From NCBI GenBank assembly GCA_900770215.1, contig CAAGJW010000037.1:32207-96206 (forward strand): a stretch of DNA of 64,000 nucleotides, written 5' to 3'. The stretch comes from Bacteroidales bacterium (GTDB lineage: Bacteria > Bacteroidota > Bacteroidia > Bacteroidales > Muribaculaceae). Below the pieces are notes generated by a model, which saw only the letters and a program-made list of their open reading frames with translations, made no database searches and had not been told where the DNA came from. Shown here in pieces: positions 15,367 through 23,754 of this stretch (the first letter of the stretch is position 1; each line of letters opens with the position of its first letter). The position numbers and the translations under genes are program-made.

Positions 15367-16574
15367 GCCTTTTCACATAGCAGCAGCACTGCACTGCCAT
15401 CGGCAAGGGTGGTGGCAAAGAGGTAGTCGGTGCCGCCGTCACCCACCTTGAGACGCTTTTTCAACGCCTCGGGTGTGAGCTTGAAGTTGCGCGTGGCGAT
15501 ATTGAGCTGCGCACACCGCTTGCCCAGCAGTTTCAGTTGCCGGCCGTTGAAAGGCATCACTTCCTTGACGACAAACTTGCGGCCAGGAAAACCGGGTACA
15601 AGCCTGTCGCCTGCATAGAGATGAGAATTGGGGGCCAGCTGTGCAGTGCCGGTGGCTGCCTGCACGGCGGCATGGCAGCCCAGCTTCATCACGCTGGCAT
15701 GAGGCTCATAGAGATAACCGCCGGCTACGGGCACGCCAGGGCGCAACACCTCGTCGACGGTGTCGCCGGTAGTTGTCGTGAAGTCGTGCCAATCGCCGTC
15801 GTAGTTGAGCGCATGCAGCGCAATGCCGGCTGGATCGCTACCGAAATCGAGTACAAACAGCAGCTCCTTGCACTCGTTTTTCACACTCACAGCCCACACC
15901 TGTGCCAGCGGCGCGCCCAAGTCGGCTATCGACTGCGAGAGGTCGAGCATGGGTGAGGCCTTGATCACAAGGCGCCGGCAATGGCGCGCGATGAGCGGCA
16001 TGATGGCGAGCACATCGGGCTGGCACTGGACCAAGCCATAGCGCCTGCGTCCGTCCTGGCCGCGACGGGCCGGGTCGATAAACATGGCATCGTATTGCTC
16101 TTGCAGCGGCATCGCCTCGAGCAGCTGCACCGAGTCGGCCTGCACCACCTTCACCTTGGGGTTGAGAAAGCCAAAGTTGTACTGCCCCACCGCAGCAATC
16201 TCGGGGTCGAGCTCCACGGCAGTGAGTGAACGAGCGCGCCGGGCAATGTAGTAGTCGTCGACACCCAGGCCCATGGTCAGGTCGAGCACCGTGTGGGTGG
16301 TGTCGAAGAGCGAGGCGTGCAGCTTGGCCACCTCCTGGTGGGTGCACTGCTCGGCACTTATGGCTTTGGGAAACAGAAAGCGGTCGTGAGCCAGCAGCTC
16401 GGGTATCTTGCGACGCAGCTTGCGGCGGCACTCCACCTGCAACACGGCAAAGCGCTTGTCGAAGCTCAGCCCTGGCTCCTGCTTGAGCATCAACTTCAAG
16501 GCATCGTCGCCAGCATGGCGGGCGATATAGCTCCACATCGACTCGTCGACCCTATGTCCTGCAATTTCGTCCAT
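15363..16574 (-). CDS. Class I SAM-dependent methyltransferase with THUMP-like C-terminal domain
   Basis: A 403-residue protein with a Rossmann methyltransferase core near 85-260: TVLDLTMGLGVDDYYIA is SAM motif I, TAVELDPEIAAVGQYN the acidic loop, and AMFIDPARR the DPAR-like motif IV. The C-terminal part (about 300-400; GRKFVVKEVMPFNGRQLKLL, ARNFKLTPEALKKRLKV) matches the THUMP-like domain found in Bacteroidetes homologues. The combination suggests an RNA-modifying methyltransferase, but the target is unknown. Its promoter -7 box lies at 16597-16604. Confidence 0.82.
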   Translation of the reverse strand: MDEIAGHRVDESMWSYIARHAGDDALKLMLKQEPGLSFDKRFAVLQVECRRKLRRKIPELLAHDRFLFPKAISAEQCTHQEVAKLHASLFDTTHTVLDLTMGLGVDDYYIARRARSLTAVELDPEIAAVGQYNFGFLNPKVKVVQADSVQLLEAMPLQEQYDAMFIDPARRGQDGRRRYGLVQCQPDVLAIMPLIARHCRRLVIKASPMLDLSQSIADLGAPLAQVWAVSVKNECKELLFVLDFGSDPAGIALHALNYDGDWHDFTTTTGDTVDEVLRPGVPVAGGYLYEPHASVMKLGCHAAVQAATGTAQLAPNSHLYAGDRLVPGFPGRKFVVKEVMPFNGRQLKLLGKRCAQLNIATRNFKLTPEALKKRLKVGDGGTDYLFATTLADGSAVLLLCEKA

Positions 16575-16596
16575 CGTTCCTAACCCAAAGGGCCGA

Positions 16597-16604
16597 CAAA
16601 TTTA
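16597..16604 (-). promoter_or_regulatory. -7 box of the methyltransferase gene
   Basis: TAAATTTG on the - strand fits TAnnTTTG, 22 bases before the ATG at 16574. Confidence 0.45.
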
Positions 16605-16677
16605 ATACATTTCCAGCTGAAAAACCAAAAACGAAGCCAACCTGCCACAACCAGTATCTAAAAAAAAGCTACAATCA

Positions 16678-16710
16678 TTTGTTAAAATCAGAATAAAAAC
16701 ATTAACTTTG
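16678..16710 (+). promoter_or_regulatory. Promoter of the modular secreted protein gene
   Basis: TTTG (16678-16681), 21 bases, TAACTTTG (16703-16710): a complete Bacteroidetes -33/-7 pair. Because the box covers 16703-16710, translation cannot start at the upstream in-frame ATG at 16708, which supports the start at 16780. Confidence 0.7.
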
Positions 16711-16779
16711 CATATAAAGGCAAACAAAACTAACAAACAAACATTTTTTACAATTCATCCTAAAAACAAGAATCTGAGT

Positions 16780-19700
16780 ATGCTGAAGAAAACTTTACTC
16801 TCTCAAGTGGCACTGTGCGCAGCAGCCCTCACAGCAGGGCCCGTCATGGCACAGAACGGTGCACCGCACTCGTTGACAGCCACCAGCAATCTCTCGCAGG
16901 TGAGTCTGGGCTGGTGCGCCCCGGCAGCTCCCATAGAGCTCAAGTGGCACGACGGCAGCGACTACAACGGCATGAGCGGCCAGGCCGACGACCCCGAGGG
17001 CTACGCAACTTTCTATGCCGCAGCCAAGTTCACCCCTGCCGACTTGAAAGCTGTTGCCGGCCAGACGGTCGACAGCATTTCCTACTTTGAGTACCGTCAT
17101 GCCTACAAGGTGTGGGTGCAAGTGTATGAAAACGAGAAGCTCGTGAACGAGACGCCTGTCGACGTGAGCAAGTTCACCAAGAACACCTGGAAGACGACCG
17201 CCCTGGCCAAGCCCTACACCATAGCCGCCGACAAGGACGTGATGTTTGTGGTGAAATACCAGCACGGCACCAATCAGGACTTTGTGGCCAACACCGACCG
17301 CTACCCCACCACGGGCAAGGGCGATGTGTACAGCTACGACGGCAAGACCTGGCACACGGGCGGCGTGGGCGACTTTATGATCACGGCTATCGTGAGGAAC
17401 AACGCCACCGACACGCCCGCTGGCTACAACGTGTATCGTGACGGGACCAAGGTGAACAGCAACCTGCTCACCAGCACCGACACCGTGCTCAATGACGAGC
17501 CCGACGGCACCCACCGCTATGCCATAGGCGCCGTGTATGCACAGAGCGAACTCAAGTCGGCCGAGGTCGAGGCCACAGCCATCAGCGCCAGCAAGATGCT
17601 GGCTCCGGCAGCCACATTCACCGGCAAGGCCGATGAGCTCAACGGCACCCTCGCCTGGCAACAGCCCCTCAAGGGCGGCAGCGAGCTCACCTGGAGCGGC
17701 GACGTGATGGGCAACCACATAGGCGGCACATCTACCTCGTCGCCCAAGGTGTGGGTGAAGCAGGACTTCAGCGCTAGCGACCTGCTGGCCTTCCAAAACT
17801 ATCAAATCAACAGCATCAGCGCCTATGTGGCCGAGGCCACACTCACGGGCGTGAAGCTCTTTGTGCTGAAAAATGGTGTGATCGACTACAGCCAGGACGT
17901 GCCCGACTCGGCCGTGCAGAAGATTGCTGCCGGCGCTTGGAGCCAGTGGGCACTCACCACCCCCTATGTGATGACCCCTGGCAACGAGTATGCCTATGGC
18001 GTGTACTACACCCACACCAAGTCGACCCACCCGGTGGGCGTCGACAACCAGCCAGCCATCGACGGCAAGGGCAACAGTTTCTCGGTGACCGCGCCACGCT
18101 CGTCGGGCTTCAACGCCACCAAGCCAACGTGGAAGACCCTCTCGAGCGGCAACATAGCCGGCAACTTCATGCTGCGCGCGCAAGTGTCGCCCGTGGGCGA
18201 GGCCACAGCCAGCGAGCAAGCTGCCAGCTACGACCTGTATCGCAACGGCACAGCGCTCTTCACTGGCAAGAACGTGACCGAGTGGGCCGACAGCGTGCCC
18301 GAGCCCGGCACCTACAACTACACACTCAAGACCAACTATGCCAGCGGCAAGCAGTCGCCCGAGATGACCTTGAGCCTCAACTACACCATGCCGGCAGCCT
18401 ACGAGGCACCGCTCATCGTCGACTCCAAGTTTGACCCTGCCACCAAGGCCGTGAGCCTGGAGTGGAGCAACAGCGCCGTCAACCTGCAGCACTACGCCAC
18501 ACCCAGCTACATCATGGGATTTGACGAGTCGATGTCGCTGCTCTATGGCAGCAAGTTCAGCGCCAGCGAGCTCTCGAGCCTCAAGGGCTACGAGCTGCGC
18601 TCGCTCAAGTTCATCATTGGCCAGGCACTCGACACGCTGCGCCTTGAGGTGCGCACCGGCGACAATCAGGTGCTCTACAGCGAGAAGCTCGACGGCACCG
18701 CACTCACGCCGCAAGCCATCTACTCGCTCAAGCTCGACAAGCCCATCGCCCTGCCCGAGGGCAAGGACATCTATCTGGCCTACAACACCACGCTGCCTGC
18801 TGGCAGCAAGGTGATTGTGACCGACGGCGGCCCGGCAGTCGACGGCGGCGCCATGGTGAGCGTGACCGGCGGCGCATCGTGGATGAAACTGGGCACCATT
18901 GCCAGCGACTACAAGGATTTCAACATCGTGATAGGCGCAACCGCCCTGCCAGCCAGCAAGAAGGCAAGCGCCAGCGAGCGTGAACTCACACTGGGTGCCA
19001 ACCTCGACGGCATGAAGGCCATCACCCTCGACGCCGCACAGCTGCGCCAGGGCCTGGGCATCGAGGCTGCACAGCCTAGCGCCCCGGCACGGGCAGCGCG
19101 CCGCGCCGCAGCACCCGTGTTGAAGAGCTACCGCGTGTATCGCAACGGTGCCGTCGTTGCCGAGCAAGAAGGCACCACATGGGGCGAGACACTCGACAAG
19201 TACGGCACATTCAACTATCATGTCACAGCCGTGTACCAAAACGGCTGGGAGTCGCCCAACAGCAAGACCGTGACCGTGGCCAACACCATAGCCCAGAAGC
19301 TGCAAGCCCCCTATCACCTGCAAGGCAACGCCACCGCAGCCGGGCAGCTGCAACTCGACTGGGAGGCCGCCAGCAAGGCTGCCGAGTTCAACTACCAGAA
19401 GTCGAACACCGACATCGCTGTGGGCATGACCAGCACCAACAACAAGAGCTACTGCGCCATCAAGATGGCGGCCGACACGCTTGCACACTATGCAGGCCTC
19501 AAGATCACGCACATCAAGTTCAAGATCGACTCGATTGCCGTCGAGAACCCCGCCGTGTTTGTAATGGCTGGCGACAACATCATCTACAGACAAGAAGTCG
19601 ATGCCGAGCGCCTGGTGAAGGGCTGGAACGTGGTGCGCCTCAACAATCCCGTGGCCGTCGACAACACCCAGGACATGAGCGTGGGCTACTATCTCGAGTA

Positions 19701-20235
19701 TGCCAAGGGCGTGAAGCCCAGCACCTGCGATGCCGGCACGCCGGCAGTGCCTGGCTACAGCGACCTCATCTCGTCGTCGGCCTCGGCAGGCTACTGGTAC
19801 TCGCTCATGAATAAGTTCAAGCTCAACTACGGCTGGCGTATAAGCGCCGTGCTCGCCACCCCCGACACCGCCGTGCAGGGGGGTAACCGCTCGGCAGCCC
19901 CGCGCAAGGCAGCTCAGGAAATCACCTACAACGTGTATTGCAACGGCGAGAAGATAGCCTCGGGCCTGAGCCAGACCAGTTACACCGTGGCCAGCCCCGT
20001 GGCTGGGCGCTATGTGGTGACAGCCGAAACCGGCGGTGAGGAAAGCGCCGAGTCAAACGCTGTCGACTACACCGTCGCCTCGGGTGTCGACACGCCCACG
20101 GCCAGCAAGACCGTGAGCAGCGTCACCTACTACAACGTGGCCGGACAGCAAGTGGCAACCCCCGTCAAGGGCGTCAACATCGTGGTGACGCGTTACACCG
20201 ACGGCACCCAAGCCACCGCCAAGGTCGTGAAGTAG
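16780..20235 (+). CDS. Large secreted modular protein (four Fn3-like/beta-sandwich units) with C-terminal sorting-like tail
   Basis: With the ATG at 16780 the product has 1151 residues and an ideal signal peptide (MLKKTLLSQVALCAAALTAGPVMAQ); the longer frame is excluded by the promoter. It contains an alternating series of Fn3-like segments, each recognisable by a Y-x-V/L-Y-R/C-N/D-G core (YNVYRDGTKV, YDLYRNGTAL, YRVYRNGAVV, YNVYCNGEKI), and about 150-residue beta-sandwich modules with the ordering 'hydrophobic strand, FSASDL/FTPADL, LKxL..INSI'. The end, TYYNVAGQQVATPVKG followed by VTRYTDGTQATAKVVK, is the same type of tail as in both GLUG proteins. No catalytic domain is evident; probably a surface or secreted binding protein. 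Confidence 0.8.
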   Translation: MLKKTLLSQVALCAAALTAGPVMAQNGAPHSLTATSNLSQVSLGWCAPAAPIELKWHDGSDYNGMSGQADDPEGYATFYAAAKFTPADLKAVAGQTVDSISYFEYRHAYKVWVQVYENEKLVNETPVDVSKFTKNTWKTTALAKPYTIAADKDVMFVVKYQHGTNQDFVANTDRYPTTGKGDVYSYDGKTWHTGGVGDFMITAIVRNNATDTPAGYNVYRDGTKVNSNLLTSTDTVLNDEPDGTHRYAIGAVYAQSELKSAEVEATAISASKMLAPAATFTGKADELNGTLAWQQPLKGGSELTWSGDVMGNHIGGTSTSSPKVWVKQDFSASDLLAFQNYQINSISAYVAEATLTGVKLFVLKNGVIDYSQDVPDSAVQKIAAGAWSQWALTTPYVMTPGNEYAYGVYYTHTKSTHPVGVDNQPAIDGKGNSFSVTAPRSSGFNATKPTWKTLSSGNIAGNFMLRAQVSPVGEATASEQAASYDLYRNGTALFTGKNVTEWADSVPEPGTYNYTLKTNYASGKQSPEMTLSLNYTMPAAYEAPLIVDSKFDPATKAVSLEWSNSAVNLQHYATPSYIMGFDESMSLLYGSKFSASELSSLKGYELRSLKFIIGQALDTLRLEVRTGDNQVLYSEKLDGTALTPQAIYSLKLDKPIALPEGKDIYLAYNTTLPAGSKVIVTDGGPAVDGGAMVSVTGGASWMKLGTIASDYKDFNIVIGATALPASKKASASERELTLGANLDGMKAITLDAAQLRQGLGIEAAQPSAPARAARRAAAPVLKSYRVYRNGAVVAEQEGTTWGETLDKYGTFNYHVTAVYQNGWESPNSKTVTVANTIAQKLQAPYHLQGNATAAGQLQLDWEAASKAAEFNYQKSNTDIAVGMTSTNNKSYCAIKMAADTLAHYAGLKITHIKFKIDSIAVENPAVFVMAGDNIIYRQEVDAERLVKGWNVVRLNNPVAVDNTQDMSVGYYLEYAKGVKPSTCDAGTPAVPGYSDLISSSASAGYWYSLMNKFKLNYGWRISAVLATPDTAVQGGNRSAAPRKAAQEITYNVYCNGEKIASGLSQTSYTVASPVAGRYVVTAETGGEESAESNAVDYTVASGVDTPTASKTVSSVTYYNVAGQQVATPVKGVNIVVTRYTDGTQATAKVVK

Positions 20236-20272
20236 CGCGAGCGCATCGCCACAGCACATTTCGCCCCAAGTA

Positions 20273-20798
20273 ATCGAGTAGGAGGTAAACACTAATCATA
20301 GGTGCTTATCTCCTGCTTTCGTGTTTACCGACCTCTCACACCACCGTACGTGCGGTTCCGCATACGGCGGTTCCTCTTTTGGACAACCATTTGGCATACT
20401 CGTCAGAAAGACAGATATATCCCGCTTTACGCAGGCCCATATTTGACGCTGCTGCGTGCATTATCGGTGAGCTTGCTACACTCCAATAACCTTTTACATT
20501 TCCCCATCAACGTGTCCGTGAGACCTCACTGGTTAAGTATACCGACTTTCCACCTTATCCCCGCCTAATTTACTCCTTGCGATTCCGAGTAGTTATAGGG
20601 CTTTGACGCTTTGTGCCGTCTCACCCTCGCAAGCAAGCCTCGGTATTAGGTTTCTGTACGTCGGGGCAGGTGTTTGCCGCTGACTTCTTTCAGATTCCAC
20701 CTCGCGATAGGCACCCTTGTCTCTCTGGCTGGACAGTTCCCACTACTAGGGCCTGTTAGGGACTTTCACCCGTTAGCCGATATACATGCCAGTCAAAC
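20273..20798 (-). mobile_element. ORF-less group II intron (IIC-like), about 526 nt
   Basis: On the - strand the segment shows group II ribozyme landmarks: near the 5' end GGCTAACGGGTGAAAGTCCC, then the domain I-like series ending with GGTGAGACGGCACAAAG, a domain V hairpin at about 20340-20373 (CCGCCGTATGCG, GAAC loop, CGCACGTACGGTGG), a domain VI stem (20276-20336, arms GGTAAACAC/GTGTTTACC) and a 3' end CCTACTCGAT. The 5' end is placed at GTTTG (20798), similar to the GUGYG consensus; it is less certain than the 3' end. No reverse transcriptase frame lies in it, so it would need a maturase in trans. It begins four bases after a terminator stem, the insertion preference known for group IIC introns. 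It occupies almost all of the 652-bp gap between two genes. Confidence 0.75.
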
Positions 20799-20801
20799 AA
20801 G

Positions 20802-20837
20802 AAGTGGGCTGTGCCTAGGTCCAGGCGCAGCCCACTT
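20802..20837 (-). terminator. Terminator of the mannanase-like gene; group II intron insertion site
   Basis: A 10-bp perfect stem AAGTGGGCTG/CAGCCCACTT with further inner pairs (GCCT/AGGC), followed on the - strand by TTCTTGTTT. It lies 50 bases after the GH5 stop codon; the intron starts directly behind it. Confidence 0.7.
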
Positions 20838-20887
20838 TGGATTTATATGTTGCCGGCGCATTGCCTGCCAACCGCGTGCAATGGTTC

Positions 20888-22180
20888 CTATTTCACAGCA
20901 GGCGTGGGGGCCATAATCTCGCTGGCCCAGCGGCCTATCACGACAAGGGTGCTGGCATCGTTGTCAAACACCGAGTTCAGCCCCTGCGGCTCTTGTGCCG
21001 GGTCGCCCGTGTAGGGGTCGCCCAGCTGCCACGACTCGTGCACGGGCCGGGCGTTGCCGCCCCAGCCCCAGAAGTTGCATCCTGCCACCATGCCGCTATT
21101 TCTTATAAATAAGAACACATAGTTGTAGTACTTGTCGCGGCCCTGGGTGGGAGATGCCGGGGCAAACTTGAAGCCGTCGCGCGGATAGCCAAACTCCTCG
21201 AGCACAAGCGGCTTGCCCAGCTCCCGGGCTATTGCGTAGTGCTCGGCGATGTAGTCGCGGGTGTGAGCACAAGCCGTGTCGACACGGGAAATGACCGTGT
21301 TCTTGTCGATCCAACCCCAATTGTAGGGCCAAATGTGGATGGTGACATAGTCGATCTCGGGCATGGCATTGAGCCGCGTGAAGAGCTGCATGTCACTCTC
21401 GCAGCCATACTTGCCCTCGTTGCCCATCGACACAAGGTGGTTGTGGTCGATCGACTTGATGAGCCGTGCTGTGGCCTGTATCCACTGGGCAAACTGCTCC
21501 TTGTTGGCCTGGCCGAAAGGCCGCGGCTCGTTGCACAGCTGCCACGACATGATGGCCGGGCTCTCGCTATAGGGCCTGCCCGTGATTGAATTGACGCGCG
21601 ACACGATGTTTTTCACATGCTCCATGCTCATGCGCTTGGCCTCGGCGTTTTGCACAAAGTGACTCACGTAGTCCTGGTAGGCATTATACCCGTCGATGCC
21701 AGGCACAGGCGCGTTGCCCATGCCGGCCCACTCGAGATAGGTGCCATAGCCGCCACTCCACTCCCAGGCATTGTTGAGATAGAGCACAGCCTTCATGCCG
21801 CGGCGCTCGAGCTCGACAAGAAGGCGGTCGAGCCCCGTGAGCAGCGTGTCGTTGTAGACACCCGGAGCAGTCTGCAGCACGGGCCTCACGTGAGAGGGAA
21901 CGCCCAGGCGGCCGTCGGCGCCCACGAGGATGCGCAGGTTGTCGACACCCAGCTGCTGCAGGCGGTCGAGCTCCTGGTCGAGGCGCTGCCGGTTGCCTCC
22001 CTCGCCATCGCTGGCAAGAATAGCGGCATACCAAAGGTTGGTGCCCACATAGCGATAGGGCTTGCCGGCCACGTAGAACTGGCCGCTGCGCACACCCACA
22101 TACTGGCCCTTGCCAGTGGTTGCGGCCTGGCCTGCAACAGCACCCACGATCAAGCACACGAGTAATAGAAAGGTCTTCAT
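20888..22180 (-). CDS. Secreted GH5 family glycoside hydrolase (beta-mannanase-like)
   Basis: With the ATG at 22180 (MKTFLLLVCLIVGAVAGQA, a signal peptide) the product has 430 residues, a single (beta/alpha)8 catalytic domain. The start RYVGTNLWYAA, the acid/base glutamate in WQLCNEPR (about residue 216) and the nucleophile glutamate in LVLEEFGYPR (about 328) match clan A enzymes, in particular GH5 subfamily 7 endo-1,4-beta-mannanases; FWGWGG near the end supports this. Expected reaction: hydrolysis of beta-1,4-mannan or glucomannan. No carbohydrate-binding module, SusC/SusD pair or other mannan genes are next to it. The eight extra N-terminal residues of the longer frame would spoil the signal peptide. 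Confidence 0.82.
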   Translation of the reverse strand: MKTFLLLVCLIVGAVAGQAATTGKGQYVGVRSGQFYVAGKPYRYVGTNLWYAAILASDGEGGNRQRLDQELDRLQQLGVDNLRILVGADGRLGVPSHVRPVLQTAPGVYNDTLLTGLDRLLVELERRGMKAVLYLNNAWEWSGGYGTYLEWAGMGNAPVPGIDGYNAYQDYVSHFVQNAEAKRMSMEHVKNIVSRVNSITGRPYSESPAIMSWQLCNEPRPFGQANKEQFAQWIQATARLIKSIDHNHLVSMGNEGKYGCESDMQLFTRLNAMPEIDYVTIHIWPYNWGWIDKNTVISRVDTACAHTRDYIAEHYAIARELGKPLVLEEFGYPRDGFKFAPASPTQGRDKYYNYVFLFIRNSGMVAGCNFWGWGGNARPVHESWQLGDPYTGDPAQEPQGLNSVFDNDASTLVVIGRWASEIMAPTPAVK

Positions 22181-22251
22181 TTGTTTCACCATTATTACAG
22201 ACATTTTACGTTAATGTAACAATACAAGTTGACGGTTATTTAGTTACGGTA

Positions 22252-22259
22252 CAAAACTA
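22252..22259 (-). promoter_or_regulatory. -7 box of the GH5 gene
   Basis: TAGTTTTG on the - strand fits TAnnTTTG; it gives a leader of about 65 bases before the ATG at 22180. Confidence 0.4.
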
Positions 22260-22378
22260 GAACAGAAAGGAATCAATATCTTACACTATTTTGCCTTATC
22301 ATCACACTTTCAAGGCAATTTTAGAAACAATTACAGGATACTGGCATACAACTACTTAAAATCGATTTTCAAAACAAA

Positions 22379-22399
22379 GATATAATTAAAAATTATATC
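22379..22399. repeat. Perfect AT-rich inverted repeat upstream of the GH5 gene
   Basis: GATATAATT-AAA-AATTATATC is a perfect 9-bp inverted repeat with a 3-base centre, about 120 bases upstream of the GH5 -7 box, in a very AT-rich gap. Possible operator; not linked to a known regulator. Apart from this, the promoter and the hairpin at 22500, I see nothing in the gap 22181-22566. Confidence 0.5.
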
Positions 22400-22499
22400 A
22401 CAATCAAAAATTTCACAAAATTGTTTTAAAATCAATATTATTTTGTCAAAACATCGCACTTTTATAGCATCGATGCAGCCCCAAGGGCCCATAACAACG

Positions 22500-22551
22500 C
22501 TTCACCCTGGCCCAGTGCACAAGCAAGCATGTGCAAAGAGCCAAGGTGAAG
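22500..22551 (-). other. Long symmetric hairpin behind the HMA-AraC gene
   Basis: Three stacked stems pair in register: CTTCACC (22500-22506) with GGTGAAG (22545-22551), TGGC with GCCA, and TGCAC with GTGCA, separated by a 1x1 and a 4x4 internal loop, with a 10-base end loop. It begins 15 bases after the regulator's stop. There is no T run, so it may be a 3'-end stabiliser or a Rho-related terminator rather than a simple intrinsic terminator. Confidence 0.5.
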
Positions 22552-22566
22552 ACATATCTTGAATTT

Positions 22567-23124
22567 CTACAGGCTGGTGATGGGCTGACGCTGGGGCTTG
22601 GCGTCGCGGTACTGCGACGGGGTGAGCCCCGCGACCTGCTTGAACTGCCGCGACAAGTGAGCCACGCTCGAGTAGCCCGTGCGATAGGCAATCTCGCTCA
22701 CCGTGAGCTGGCCGTAGTCGAGCAGCTCCTTCACGTGCTCCACCTTGTGGGCTATAAAGAACTTCTCGATCGTGCGATGCTCGTGGGCGCTGAAAAGGGC
22801 GCTTAGCTGCTTGTAGTCGGTTTTCAGCGCCCTCGACAGCTCTTCGGAGAGCTTCACGGGCTCGCCGTCGTCGCGCCGCGAGAGGAAGATAACCGCTGTC
22901 TTGATGCGCTCGACAAGCGCATCGTCCTCGTTGCGCAGCAACTCGAAGCCTATCTTGCGCAAGTGGGCATCGAGCGTGTCGAGCTGCGAGGCTGTGAGAT
23001 CGTCGGTCACCGTGGCGTTGCCTATATTCACCTGGGCCACGTTGTAGCCCAGCGACTGGAGCACGCTCGTGACCGCCATCACACACCGTGGGCACACCAT
23101 GTTTTTAATCGAAAGCTGTGTCAT
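22567..23124 (-). CDS. HMA domain-AraC HTH fusion regulator (metal-sensing type)
   Basis: The 185-residue protein joins a heavy-metal-associated (HMA) ferredoxin fold at residues 1-70, with CPRC at about 11-14 in place of the usual CxxC loop, to a C-terminal AraC double HTH (about 85-178; LTVSEIAYRTGYSSVAHLSRQFK and GLTPSQYR). Such proteins are plausibly copper-responsive regulators because HMA domains bind Cu(I), but the ligand is inferred. It is the last gene of a tight - strand unit (M13 peptidase, lipoprotein, this gene; gaps 29 and 16 bases). The copper ATPase and its CopZ-like chaperone are about 14 kb away. Confidence 0.85.
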   Translation of the reverse strand: MTQLSIKNMVCPRCVMAVTSVLQSLGYNVAQVNIGNATVTDDLTASQLDTLDAHLRKIGFELLRNEDDALVERIKTAVIFLSRRDDGEPVKLSEELSRALKTDYKQLSALFSAHEHRTIEKFFIAHKVEHVKELLDYGQLTVSEIAYRTGYSSVAHLSRQFKQVAGLTPSQYRDAKPQRQPITSL

Positions 23125-23140
23125 ACAGAGTAGATTATTA

Positions 23141-23725
23141 TCATTTCATCTCGTCGATGCGCATGTGATCCCTGCCGTTGGGGTTCACTTTCACCATGCG
23201 GGTGATGCGCTGGTTGCCCTTGTTCCAGGTGCAGGAATACCAGCCGTCGTCGTTGGCATTGGCCACGCCCACCAGGGTGAACGTGTTGCCGCCCCCGCCG
23301 TTGCTCTCACGGGCAGCCTCGGGGTTGCCGTTGATTTGGGCCAGTTGCCGTACCACTGCATTGGAGGCATTGTTGCCCAGTGCGGTGCTGGGGTTGCCGC
23401 CGGTGTTGAGAGCATTGATATAGGCGTGCATCACTTGTGACACAAAGGCACGGGCCTCGGCCTGGGCCTTGCGTTTGAGCTGGGCGGCATGGGCCCATGC
23501 ATAGTGCAGCGAGTCGCTGCGGTGCTGCATCACGCTGTCGGCACGCAGCATGCCCGCCGTCTGCACGCGATAGATGGAGTCGGCAACACGCAGTGAGTCG
23601 ACCGAGTCGATGCTGTCTTGCACGTGCTGCTTGCGGGCCTTGTAGTCGGCATACTTGTTGCAACTGCTCATCGCAGCCATGACGAGACCGGCGATGAGCA
23701 GCAGCATGTAAAAAGATTTCTTCAT
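23141..23725 (-). CDS. Hypothetical lipoprotein
   Basis: A 194-residue protein of no family I recognise. It has a lipoprotein signal (MKKSFYMLLLIAGLVMAAMSSC, cleavage before the Cys), a polar helical segment from 30 to 110 rich in D, S, R and A (probable coiled coil: HVQDSIDSVDSLRVADSIY), a glycine-rich stretch GESNGGGG-like near 140, and a C-terminal part that may be a small beta domain (TFTLVGVANANDDGWYSCTW). Residue 2 after Cys is Asn, not Asp. It lies between the M13 peptidase and the HMA-AraC regulator and is probably co-transcribed with both. Confidence 0.7.
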   Translation of the reverse strand: MKKSFYMLLLIAGLVMAAMSSCNKYADYKARKQHVQDSIDSVDSLRVADSIYRVQTAGMLRADSVMQHRSDSLHYAWAHAAQLKRKAQAEARAFVSQVMHAYINALNTGGNPSTALGNNASNAVVRQLAQINGNPEAARESNGGGGNTFTLVGVANANDDGWYSCTWNKGNQRITRMVKVNPNGRDHMRIDEMK

Positions 23726-23754
23726 TTACAATTGCAATGTAATTTTATTACACG

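Noticed and set aside
20280..20800. An rRNA or tmRNA fragment
   Set aside because: The domain V/VI hairpins and 3' end fit a group II intron and no rRNA hallmarks were seen.
20302..21112. Short + strand frames in and around the group II intron region
   Set aside because: They lie in the ribozyme antisense or across the GH5 end; no domains and the segment is better explained as structural RNA.
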